Part shown: one piece after another, positions 1-6,380 of the stretch
Layout of the letters: every line of letters starts with the position of its first letter
Numbering within the stretch: the first letter of the stretch is position 1
From: Bacteroidales bacterium
GTDB lineage: Bacteria > Bacteroidota > Bacteroidia > Bacteroidales > B18-G4
Reading direction: 5' to 3'
Assembly (NCBI GenBank): GCA_030618905.1
Contig: JAUXCL010000041.1
Location: forward strand, 1 to 14,551
Length of the DNA stretch: 14,551 nucleotides
Made by a program: the position numbers and the translations under genes
Notes under the pieces: generated by a model
The model's input: only the letters and a program-made list of their open reading frames with translations
What the model was told of the DNA's origin: nothing
Databases searched by the model: none

Positions 1-66
1 GTTGTTTTGCGAAAATGCAAAACCAACCACAAACAGAAGGCCTAACAATAATGTTAATTTTTTCAT
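1..66 (-). CDS. Third curlin-like repeat protein, 5' end only (cut by window edge)
   Basis: Reading the minus strand from the ATG at 66 gives a signal peptide, MKKLTLLLGLLFVVGFAFS, followed by Q-N-N. It is nearly identical to the starts of the two complete curlin-like proteins at 455-2611 and 2984-5137. The DNA before the start (67-90) matches the DNA before the other two starts, and the same promoter module lies at 308-358. Only 22 codons are visible and the rest lies beyond the left edge. By homology it should be an exported curlin-like protein; whether it is intact cannot be seen. Confidence 0.85.
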   Translation of the reverse strand, partial: MKKLTLLLGLLFVVGFAFSQNN

Positions 67-132
67 AAATATTAGATTTTGGGTTAATAAAAGTTGTTAA
101 TGTGACATTAACTTCTTTACTTATAAGTTATC

Positions 133-150
133 GGCGTCCCTGCCAGGTTC
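133..150 (-). other. Conserved leader block, copy of 2640-2657
   Basis: The stretch at 133-150 differs from 2640-2657 at only two positions (both contain TCCCTG and CAGGTTC on the plus strand). Both lie in the predicted 5' leader of a curlin-like gene, outside any coding region. A weak echo (TCCCTGCCGGT) lies at 5320-5330 in the leader of the third gene. It could be a leader RNA element or simply residual paralogy. Confidence 0.4.
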
Positions 151-284
151 CGCCAGTGTAGAACCAGGTATTTATAACGTGTTACATTCGGTTAGAATAC
201 ATGTGAGTTCTGGGTTGGTCCAGGAGGTGATAATCTTGGTAAGTGGTTCATAGTCAATTATATCCTAATCCATACATTAAGTAT

Positions 285-303
285 AAGAACGGTCACATGT
301 TCA
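285..303 (-). promoter_or_regulatory. Start-of-transcript element of the truncated curlin-like gene
   Basis: On the minus strand this reads TGAACATGTGACCGTTCTT. It differs at one position from 2754-2772 and at a few from 5482-5500. It begins 4 nt beyond the -7 element, so it should cover the transcription start and the first transcribed bases. It contains GAAC and GTTC arms 8 nt apart. It is absent from the receiver-gene promoter, so it is specific to the curlin-like genes. Confidence 0.5.
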
Positions 304-307
304 ATAT

Positions 308-358
308 CTAATGTAGGATAAAAGCGTTGTGTAATCAATGGGGATTTTCACCTCTTTT
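308..358 (-). promoter_or_regulatory. Box-type promoter of the truncated curlin-like gene
   Basis: On the minus strand AAAAGAG (352-358) runs into the 16-bp box GTGAAAATCCCCATTG (336-351). After exactly 20 nt comes the -7-like TACATTAG (308-315). The final ATTG of the box sits where the Bacteroidota -33 TTTG/TTG element should be. The promoter faces the start codon at 66, with a predicted leader of about 235 nt. The assignment rests on five aligned copies in the window. Confidence 0.6.
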
Positions 359-390
359 CCTGAATATCCAATCGCATGGATATATCTATG

Positions 391-420
391 AAAAAAAAGC
401 GGCCCGGAAGGGCCGCTTTT
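391..420 (-). terminator. Rho-independent terminator of the first complete curlin-like gene
   Basis: Arms 399-405 and 410-416 (GCGGCCC/GGGCCGC) enclose a 4-nt loop. On the minus strand they are followed by eight T residues (391-398), and the A/T flanks extend the stem to 11 bp. It lies about 35 nt past the stop codon at 455. The stem is the same as in the terminator at 2924-2951. Confidence 0.85.
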
Positions 421-454
421 AGGCAGGGAATTTTTTAAGAATGGCATTTACTTT

Positions 455-2611
455 TTAGTGTCCGCCATTATACTGGTTGATTGTTGCTTCGTTAGCTAAA
501 CCAGTCTGCATAATGAGACCCTGATGGGCAAGACCAAATTGGTCAATACCGGCCATGTTACCATAACCATTATATTGAATAATATCAGCATCATTATACA
601 TACCAATTTGGAAAGTAAGTGCTTTTCCACAATTGGCATTGTCGATAAGGATATCTGAATCGTTGTAAGATCCATTCTGGTATTGTGCAGTAATGTTACA
701 GCTTCCATAAATAGTCAGGTAAGCTTCATTGTTAACACAACAGCCACCACAACCACAACAATATCCTTTTTGGTAGATTGATGAGCGGTTCCAGTCACCT
801 ACAATTGTCATCGTAGCAACCTGGCATTTTCCTTCCTGACGAATCATGTTAGTTGGGTCAAAGCATACCCAGTTCTCAACTTTGAAAATATATCCATTGT
901 GGTATCCGGGGTTTGAAGGCTTGAAATAAGGTGAAGTACCTTCAATGGCGTTGTTGAATCCATTATGATTACCGTTGATATAAATATTGGCATAATGAAA
1001 CCCGAAATAGTGCTGGCAAATAGAAGCAAAGTTATAATTACCTGTTTCATAAATAAACGCAATGCTCTTATAAGATTTCTGGAATATAGTAGCCCAGTTA
1101 CCCACACCATATTCCTGGGTAATTTGTGCAAAGTTTCTCCTCCAGAATTGATTAATGATGGCAATACCTTCGTCATGGTTATTCATAAAGATATAAGCGT
1201 CATTATATCCATCATTATACCAGCTGTCTCCCTGAACGATATTGGCTTTGTTTCTGTCTGATCCATTTTCAATTTTGATATAAGCAAAATTGTGATCGGT
1301 GTGTTGTGAAATACCAGCGATATTTTCATTGGAATTCCATAGGATATCCAACCATGCATTATTTTTGTAACCTTCCTGTGCAATGGCCGCCCTGTTGTCG
1401 CTGCTATTGGTGATCCATATTGATGCATAATTAAAACTGCTCCACCAGCCATACTGGTATATGGATACGAGGTTGCGGTCAGCTTGCTCGTCAGGTCCTG
1501 TACCAAATTGTTTGATCCTGATATCTGCCTTGTTATGGAAACCTTCCTGGCGAATCACATTGAATTGGATGTCATCCCAGAAAATCTCGGTATAAACCTT
1601 CGGTCCCCAGCATGGATGCCAGTAAACACAAGGAACACCGAAGAATACTCCGTCATAAATTTTGTTCCAATCACCTTGTTTGATCTCGATCTCAGCATAA
1701 TGGCCACCGCCATCCCACTGGCAAATTGACATCTCATTGAAATTAGCATTTTCATACATATGAACAAATGCCTTAGATCCCCATGAGAACCACCATGGAT
1801 TTTCCTGGTGAATAGCGACCTTATTGTAATCACTGTATCCCTCAATAATAACCTCGGCATAGTTGCTGTGGTCAAACTGGTTGATGATGATTTCATTTTT
1901 GTCTGAGTTTCCATATATTCCAACAAAATTCTCGTTGTAGAAACTTAAATTGAAACCACATCCCTGAACAATACCAACTTTGTTAAAATCTGAACTTCCT
2001 ACAATTTCAACTACAGACTCATTACCGCAACCAAATTGATATTGCAGTACAGTATTGTGATCAGATTTGTCATAAATAAATGTTGAAGCATAGTTATTGT
2101 CTAACAACTGAGCTTGCATAACTTTGTTAAAGTCTGACCAATTTTTAATGGTAATACGTGCTTCGTTATTATTTCCTACCACGGGGAAATGATATTTCCA
2201 GCCCTGGGTTTGAGAAACTTTATTATGATCTGATTTGACAATATCAACATAGGCCCTGTTGAAATGACCAAATTGATGTTGGGTATTTGAAGGATCCCAC
2301 AATTGGCATACAAAAAATTTGTTTACGCCAAATGTTTGATAATGCCATGGCACCCAGTAAACGCCCTGGAATGTACTGTTGAAATTTCCATGTTCTATGA
2401 CAAAATATTCATAGTTGCTATAACCTGTCTGGCATTGCCATATGGTGTTATAATCACCAAGCATGTCAAGATAGGCGACATTGTCTACGCCTATTTGCTT
2501 GACAGTGGCGATGTTATACGCACCATCTTGATAAACCTCTGATAAGTTATTTTGTGAGAAGGCAAGGCCTGCCACAAATATGAGGCTTAACAATAATGTT
2601 AACTTTTTCAT
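455..2611 (-). CDS. Giant curlin-like repeat protein, copy 1 (putative secreted amyloid fibre subunit)
   Basis: This 718-aa exported protein consists almost entirely of short segments of the form N-x-A-x-I-x-Q-x-G, the curlin-repeat pattern of CsgA/CsgB, where each segment forms one strand of a stacked beta-solenoid that self-assembles as amyloid. I chose the ATG at 2611 because MKKLTLLLSLIFVAGLAFS is a signal peptide matching both paralogs. An upstream in-frame ATG at 2746 would add 45 unconserved residues ahead of it. CsgA is about 150 aa, so this is nearly five times longer. A Cys-Gly cluster (CCGCGGCC, residues 618-625) lies near the C-terminus, and several CQ motifs recur. There is no type IX secretion C-terminal domain; the protein ends in another repeat. 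It has its own promoter and terminator. Fibre formation and export by a CsgG-like pore are inferred from the family; no such gene lies here. Another surface beta-solenoid role is possible. Confidence 0.85.
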   Translation of the reverse strand: MKKLTLLLSLIFVAGLAFSQNNLSEVYQDGAYNIATVKQIGVDNVAYLDMLGDYNTIWQCQTGYSNYEYFVIEHGNFNSTFQGVYWVPWHYQTFGVNKFFVCQLWDPSNTQHQFGHFNRAYVDIVKSDHNKVSQTQGWKYHFPVVGNNNEARITIKNWSDFNKVMQAQLLDNNYASTFIYDKSDHNTVLQYQFGCGNESVVEIVGSSDFNKVGIVQGCGFNLSFYNENFVGIYGNSDKNEIIINQFDHSNYAEVIIEGYSDYNKVAIHQENPWWFSWGSKAFVHMYENANFNEMSICQWDGGGHYAEIEIKQGDWNKIYDGVFFGVPCVYWHPCWGPKVYTEIFWDDIQFNVIRQEGFHNKADIRIKQFGTGPDEQADRNLVSIYQYGWWSSFNYASIWITNSSDNRAAIAQEGYKNNAWLDILWNSNENIAGISQHTDHNFAYIKIENGSDRNKANIVQGDSWYNDGYNDAYIFMNNHDEGIAIINQFWRRNFAQITQEYGVGNWATIFQKSYKSIAFIYETGNYNFASICQHYFGFHYANIYINGNHNGFNNAIEGTSPYFKPSNPGYHNGYIFKVENWVCFDPTNMIRQEGKCQVATMTIVGDWNRSSIYQKGYCCGCGGCCVNNEAYLTIYGSCNITAQYQNGSYNDSDILIDNANCGKALTFQIGMYNDADIIQYNGYGNMAGIDQFGLAHQGLIMQTGLANEATINQYNGGH

Positions 2612-2635
2612 AATATTAGATTTTGGGTTAATAAT
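2612..2635 (-). promoter_or_regulatory. Conserved pre-start sequence (translation initiation region)
   Basis: On the minus strand TTAACCCAAAATCTAATATT immediately precedes the start codon. Close copies precede the other two curlin-like starts (67-90 and 5138-5160). It has no purine-rich Shine-Dalgarno sequence, as is common in Bacteroidota. The conservation supports start codons at 66, 2611 and 5137. Confidence 0.45.
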
Positions 2636-2753
2636 ATATGGTGTCCCTGTCAGGTTCACCCATAAAAAATCAATTAAGGCCCGGATGCTTCCCGGGGGTG
2701 AAAGTTGGGTATAGTTATTTTGGTCAATTAAATTTTTGTCCTTCATAAAGTGA

Positions 2754-2772
2754 AAGAACGATCACATGTTCA
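2754..2772 (-). promoter_or_regulatory. Start-of-transcript element of curlin-like copy 1
   Basis: The minus strand reads TGAACATGTGATCGTTCTT, starting 6 nt past the -7 element, so about +1 to +19 of the transcript. The GAAC/GTTC arms could form a short 5' hairpin or a protein site. It is shared with the two other curlin-like genes (285-303, 5482-5500). Confidence 0.5.
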
Positions 2773-2777
2773 GGGTG

Positions 2778-2828
2778 TAAATTTATATCAAGGGGAAGTG
2801 GGGTACAATGGGGGATTTCACCGCTTTT
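2778..2828 (-). promoter_or_regulatory. Box-type promoter of curlin-like copy 1
   Basis: On the minus strand AAAAGCG (2822-2828) is followed by the box GTGAAATCCCCCATTG (2806-2821), a 20-nt gap, and the -7 element TAAATTTA (2778-2785). The six bases before the -7 element and the element itself are identical to those at 5507-5520. The predicted leader is about 160 nt. Confidence 0.65.
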
Positions 2829-2923
2829 ATTTGTATATCAACACTTTTGGGAATATATTTAATGCGTAATTATAACAAATTCACCTGTTTTGGTTCGGTA
2901 TTTACCCATTTAAAACAAGCATT

Positions 2924-2951
2924 AAAAAAAGCGGCCCGAAGGGGCCGCTTT
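2924..2951 (-). terminator. Rho-independent terminator of curlin-like copy 2
   Basis: Arms 2931-2937 and 2942-2948 (GCGGCCC/GGGCCGC) enclose a 4-nt loop. Seven T residues follow on the minus strand (2924-2930), and A/T flanks extend the stem. It lies about 33 nt past the stop codon at 2984 and about 95 bp before the next promoter module. Confidence 0.85.
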
Positions 2952-2983
2952 AAAGGCAGGGAATATTTTAAGCATGGTTTCTA

Positions 2984-5137
2984 TTACATTCCACCGTTGA
3001 ACTGGTTAATCGTAGCTTCATTAGCCAGGCCGGTTTGTGAAATAATACCTGTATGCAAGCATCCAAATTGATCAATACCGGCCAGATTGTAGAAGCCATT
3101 GAATTGATGAATATTGGCGTAATTGGCAATCCCCATCTGATAGGTAAGGGCTTTTCCACAATGTGCATTGTCAATATTGATCTCTGAATAATTGTATGCA
3201 CCATCCTGGTATTGAGCTGTCCAGTTTCCATTTCCGTTGATGTACAGGTAGGCTTCGTTATTCACGCAGCAACCGCCGCAACCACCACAACCGCAAGGAT
3301 ATCCTTTCTGGTAGATGGATGAACGGTTATCGTCACCAAAGATCCATATATCTGCCCTGTTGCATTTGCCTTCCTGGCGGATCATATTGGTTGGATCAAA
3401 GCATGTCCAGTTCTCCACTTTGAAATAGAATCCATTCTGATATCCCGGATTTGAAGGTTTGAAATAAGGATCTGTACCTTCAATCAGGTTATGGAATCCG
3501 TTATTGGTTCCATTGATGTAGATATTAGCCCAGTGGAATCCAAAATAGTGCTGGCAAATAGAAGCAAAGTTGTAGAACCCTGTTTCGTATATATTTGCCC
3601 AGCTCATGAATGAATTCTGGTAAATGGCCGCTTCGTTATAAGCGCCAAATTCCTGTGTAATAGAGGCATAATTATATTTCCAGTACTGGTTGATCACCGC
3701 CCAGCCATTGTCATGGTAATTAACCTGATGGATTTGAGCATAGTTAAAACCATCATTGTTATAGCTGTCACCCTGCACAATATTGGCAAAGTTACAGTTA
3801 GAGTTATTTTCCACGAAGATCCAGGCATCATTGTGATCAGTGTGCTGAGATATCAATGCAGTATTGAAGTTTGAATTCCACATAATATCAATCAGCGCGT
3901 CATGTTTATAGCCTTCCTGGGCAATTGCTGCCCTGTTATCACTACTTTCAAAAATGGTGATAAAAGCCTCATTAAATGAGCTCCACAAGCCCCACTGGTA
4001 AATAGATACCAGGTTACGATCAGCTTGCTGATCATCACCGCTACCAAATTGCTTGATCGTTATTCCAGCATTATTATGACAACCTTCCTGGCGAATGACG
4101 TTAAATTGATAATCATCCCAGAAGATCTCAGTGATCACTTTATCACCAAAAATCGGGGGGACTCCTGCAATATATCCGTCATAAATCTTGTTGTAATCAC
4201 CCATATAAATATCGATGAAAGCGGAATGTCCGCCACCATCCCACTGGCAGATCGACATCTCATTGTAATTGGCATCGCCGTATATCCATACACAAGCGTC
4301 ACTGCCGGATGAGAAGAGCAATTGGTTTTCCTGGTGAATAGCAACAAGGTTATAATCACTGTAATCATGGATGATGACTTCTGCAAAGTTGCCATGATCA
4401 AATTGATTGATGATGACCTCATTGAAATCGGAGTGATCCCATATGCCTACAAAACTTACATTGAAAGCTGATGGCCTGATCCCAATACCCTGGACGATCC
4501 CAACTTTATTCAAGTCGGAACTTCCGGTGATTTCGACGACTGAACTATTACACCAGCCAAATTGATACTGCAGGGAAACGTTCTCATCAGATTTATAATC
4601 AATATAAACAGATGCGTAGTTGTTGTCGAGCAACTGGGCTTGCATTACCTGGTTATAGTCTGACATACTAGTAATCGTAATATGCGCCTCATTAAAGTTC
4701 CCTATCACAGGAAGATGGTATTTCCAGCCCTGTGTTTGGGAAACCAGGTTATGGTCTGAATTCTCAATGTAGACAGTAGCTTCATTGAAATGACCAAATT
4801 GATGTTGGGTGTTTGAGGGATCCCATAACTGGCACACAAAAAATTTGCTTACGCCAAACTGCTGATAATGCCAGGGAACCCAATAAACACCATTGAAAGA
4901 AGCATTGAAATTGCCGTTATTGATAACGAACCATTCAAAGTTGGCATAGCCAGTCTGGCATTGCCAAACGGTGTTATAATCACCAAGCATGTCAAGATAG
5001 GCGACATTATCCACACCTATTTGCTTAACCGTGGCGATGTTATACTCACCGTTTTGGTAAACCTCAGAAAGGTTGTTTTGCGAAAATGCAAAACCTACAA
5101 CCAACATAAGGCTTAACAATAATGTTAACTTTTTCAT
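2984..5137 (-). CDS. Giant curlin-like repeat protein, copy 2 (putative secreted amyloid fibre subunit)
   Basis: This 717-aa paralog of 455-2611 is colinear with it over its whole length. The signal peptide is MKKLTLLLSLMLVVGFAFS; the mature protein starts near Q20. I can split it by eye into about 52 segments of roughly 11-13 residues. Many alternate between a Q-type (N-x-V-x-I-x-Q-x-G) and a non-Q type ending in S-D-x (N-E-A-x-I-x-I...SD). The best-conserved parts are the first ~110 residues, with several CQ motifs (residues 42-43 and near 93), and the C-terminal ~120. The Cys-Gly cluster at residues 615-624 (3266-3295) is two residues longer than in copy 1. A loop near residue 310 (VPPIFGDK) replaces a longer Cys- and Trp-containing loop in copy 1. 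Leader, promoter and terminator match the paralog. Family and export are well supported; amyloid assembly is inferred. Confidence 0.85.
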   Translation of the reverse strand: MKKLTLLLSLMLVVGFAFSQNNLSEVYQNGEYNIATVKQIGVDNVAYLDMLGDYNTVWQCQTGYANFEWFVINNGNFNASFNGVYWVPWHYQQFGVSKFFVCQLWDPSNTQHQFGHFNEATVYIENSDHNLVSQTQGWKYHLPVIGNFNEAHITITSMSDYNQVMQAQLLDNNYASVYIDYKSDENVSLQYQFGWCNSSVVEITGSSDLNKVGIVQGIGIRPSAFNVSFVGIWDHSDFNEVIINQFDHGNFAEVIIHDYSDYNLVAIHQENQLLFSSGSDACVWIYGDANYNEMSICQWDGGGHSAFIDIYMGDYNKIYDGYIAGVPPIFGDKVITEIFWDDYQFNVIRQEGCHNNAGITIKQFGSGDDQQADRNLVSIYQWGLWSSFNEAFITIFESSDNRAAIAQEGYKHDALIDIMWNSNFNTALISQHTDHNDAWIFVENNSNCNFANIVQGDSYNNDGFNYAQIHQVNYHDNGWAVINQYWKYNYASITQEFGAYNEAAIYQNSFMSWANIYETGFYNFASICQHYFGFHWANIYINGTNNGFHNLIEGTDPYFKPSNPGYQNGFYFKVENWTCFDPTNMIRQEGKCNRADIWIFGDDNRSSIYQKGYPCGCGGCGGCCVNNEAYLYINGNGNWTAQYQDGAYNYSEINIDNAHCGKALTYQMGIANYANIHQFNGFYNLAGIDQFGCLHTGIISQTGLANEATINQFNGGM
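3266..3295 (-). other. Codons for a Cys-Gly cluster in curlin-like copy 2
   Basis: Ten codons encode CGCGGCGGCC, between a Y-Q-K-G-Y repeat end and the next strand starting V-N-N-E-A-Y. The matching codons in copy 1 are 737-760 (CCGCGGCC). The length difference is one C-G-G unit-like step. Classical curlins lack such a cluster. It could form disulfides, bind metal or attach a ligand. Confidence 0.8.
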
Positions 5138-5481
5138 GAATTAAAATTTTGGGTTAAAAATTTGTTTTGAAAAAATTGATATACTGTACATTTTGATCAG
5201 GGTAAATGAAAATTATGCGGGGAATAAAATGGTTCAGCAACTGATAGAGCATTGAAACGGGCTTTTCCATCAAGCTATAACAAAGTTTAAATCATCCCTG
5301 TGACAAGCGACAAAATGCAATCCCTGCCGGTAATTTGCCATGTATCAATAGGGATTAAACTTGAAAATTGTAACCCAATTTTTAGTAAACGATGATCAAA
5401 AAATCAATGTTGAATAGAATGGAAATAGTGGTGTGTAGATAGTGGACCGATAATTTTACCCTTAAACCGATCAAAGTGACA

Positions 5482-5500
5482 AAGAACGATCACACGTTAC
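5482..5500 (-). promoter_or_regulatory. Start-of-transcript element of curlin-like copy 2
   Basis: The minus strand reads GTAACGTGTGATCGTTCTT, aligned with 2754-2772 and 285-303 at nearly the same distance from the -7 element. The right half (GTGATCGTTCTT) is unchanged, whereas the left half has drifted. Confidence 0.45.
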
Positions 5501-5506
5501 AGGGAT

Positions 5507-5557
5507 TAAATTTATATCAAGTGGTTGGGGTATGCAATGGGGGAAATCACCACTTTT
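5507..5557 (-). promoter_or_regulatory. Box-type promoter of curlin-like copy 2
   Basis: On the minus strand AAAAGTG (5551-5557) is followed by GTGATTTCCCCCATTG (5535-5550), a 20-nt gap and TAAATTTA (5507-5514). The order and spacing are the same as at 2778-2828 and 308-358. Confidence 0.65.
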
Positions 5558-5591
5558 TATATTATTTTTCAGGGGGAAAAAGTGAATAAAC

Positions 5592-5629
5592 CACGTATTT
5601 TCATGTAGAAGTACGTGATTTCACGTACT
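5592..5629. repeat. Perfect inverted repeat with an imperfect second copy
   Basis: Arms AGTACGTGA (5610-5618) and TCACGTACT (5621-5629) are separated by TT. Just before it, CACGTATTTTCATGTA (5592-5607) is a decayed copy of the same pattern. The core GTGA-WW-TCAC resembles the core of the box at 5910-5925. It sits about 50-80 bp upstream of the copy 2 box and is probably a dimeric regulator site; a cruciform or small hairpin is possible. Confidence 0.5.
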
Positions 5630-5637
5630 GGATCAGA

Positions 5638-5666
5638 TCCCGCTTTCGCTTTCAGCTACGGCGGGA
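5638..5666. repeat. GC-rich hairpin, possible intergenic repeat
   Basis: Arms TCCCGC (5638-5643) and GCGGGA (5661-5666) enclose 17 nt in otherwise AT-rich DNA. It has no clear T-tract for the minus strand. It shares the CCCGC/GCGGG arms with the hairpin at 6497-6513 and may be a member of a short dispersed repeat family. Confidence 0.35.
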
Positions 5667-5854
5667 AAAGTAAAAAAACGTTCTTCAGAGGGCTGTAAAA
5701 AAACTAAACAACGATGGTTAATTTTTCCATTTTGAAATCAAGAAACGCTAAAAATTTAAGAACGCGCAAAATTTGGATCTGATACCTCTAAAGAACGTTT
5801 AAAAAAAATGAATGGAATCACTAGGTCCCTTAATTATGTGAAACCAATCATACC

Positions 5855-5877
5855 CCTGTTGATAAAAATCAAACAGG
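5855..5877. repeat. Weak hairpin downstream of the receiver gene
   Basis: CCTGTTGA (5855-5862) pairs with TCAAACAGG (5869-5877) with one bulged base and an A-rich loop. It lies about 30-55 nt past the receiver stop codon. The lack of a T-run argues against a strong terminator. It would also lie at the start of a transcript from the promoter at 5882-5925. Confidence 0.3.
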
Positions 5878-5881
5878 TGAA

Positions 5882-5925
5882 TAAAATTACTTCGAACTGG
5901 CATAGAAATCAATGGGTGAAATCAC
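5882..5925 (-). promoter_or_regulatory. Box-type promoter inside the 3' end of the receiver gene
   Basis: The box GTGATTTCACCCATTG (5910-5925, minus strand) overlaps the last codons and stop of the receiver gene. Exactly 20 nt later comes TAATTTTA (5882-5889). It is the most symmetric of the five boxes, with TGGGTGA and TCACCCA arms around a 2-nt centre. It would transcribe the gene-free region towards curlin-like copy 2, whose start is about 740 nt away. Confidence 0.5.
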
Positions 5926-6313
5926 CCAATTCGTGAAACATGCTCATGGTGTCTAATAAATTTTCATACTCAAAGGGCTTCTCCAGGTATGCATCAGCAC
6001 CAAGCTCAAGCCCGTACGCCCGGTCTTTCTCTTTGACTTTCCCGGTCAGAAAAATGAATGGAATAGATGCGGTTTTGGAATTGGCTTTGAGGATCCTCAA
6101 AATATCATATCCACTGATGCGGTTGAGGACAATATCACTGACGATGATATCAGGCAGTATTTCAAAGGCGAGTTTAATACCACTTTCGCCACTTTCAGCA
6201 CTAAGCACTTCATAACCTTCAATAACAAGCAGGTTATAGAGTGTTTTGATAAGTCCACGGTCATCTTCGATGATCAAAACCCGCTTTTTACGGTTCACGT
6301 AAGATCTGGGCAT
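5909..6313 (-). CDS. Stand-alone response-regulator receiver protein (CheY-like)
   Basis: This 134-aa cytoplasmic protein is a single receiver domain. The acidic pocket is E16-D17-D18, the phosphorylatable aspartate D60 (in PDIIVSDIV), the switch threonine T90 (FIFLTG) and the conserved lysine K112 (EKPF), so it should be phosphorylated. There is no output domain. It resembles the receiver of the REC-PAS-LuxR protein at 6550-7671 (both have IPFIFLTG and LELGAD/LQLGAD). It lies 236 bp downstream of that gene and has its own box-type promoter. It may be a phosphate sink, a phosphorelay intermediate or a protein-interaction switch for the nearby kinase; the sequence does not decide which. Its last codons overlap another box (5910-5925). 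Confidence 0.85.
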   Translation of the reverse strand: MPRSYVNRKKRVLIIEDDRGLIKTLYNLLVIEGYEVLSAESGESGIKLAFEILPDIIVSDIVLNRISGYDILRILKANSKTASIPFIFLTGKVKEKDRAYGLELGADAYLEKPFEYENLLDTMSMFHELGDFTH

Positions 6314-6380
6314 AATCTAACAATTTGGGTCACGATAGTAAATTGGTCTCTTGCGTCATCAATACTGGTCAATATAAGTA

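Larger units (their letters stand above)
5138..5908. other. Gene-free region of about 770 bp upstream of curlin-like copy 2
   Basis: I found no convincing coding frame here on either strand. It holds the long predicted leader of copy 2 (about 360 nt), its promoter module (5507-5557), an inverted repeat with a decayed neighbour (5592-5629), a GC-rich hairpin (5638-5666) and a weaker hairpin (5855-5877). A promoter at 5882-5925 fires into it from the right. A long leader, a second promoter for copy 2, or a small RNA would all fit. Confidence 0.6.

Noticed and set aside
2612..2746. A 45-codon N-terminal extension of curlin-like copy 1 from an ATG at 2746
   Set aside because: It would place the signal peptide internally, and it lies in the predicted leader. 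The conserved pre-start sequence and both paralogs support the ATG at 2611.
2808..3071. Plus-strand open frame spanning the promoter of copy 1 and the terminator of copy 2
   Set aside because: It encodes the terminator stem (KKAARRGRFKG) and antisense of the copy 2 end, and shows no protein-like conservation.
455..5137. Several plus-strand open frames of 80-110 codons opposite the curlin-like genes
   Set aside because: They are antisense shadows caused by the repetitive codon pattern. They have no start signals, promoters or recognisable domains.
1..5137. Possible CRISPR array or satellite repeats in the left half
   Set aside because: The periodicity is at the protein level, with 33-39 bp codon-phased degenerate segments and no identical direct repeats with spacers.
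5346..5361. Sixth box candidate (CAATAGGGATTAAACT on the plus strand)
   Set aside because: It has a mismatch in the GGG core, no GTGA half, and no -7-like element at 20 nt (AGGGATTG instead).
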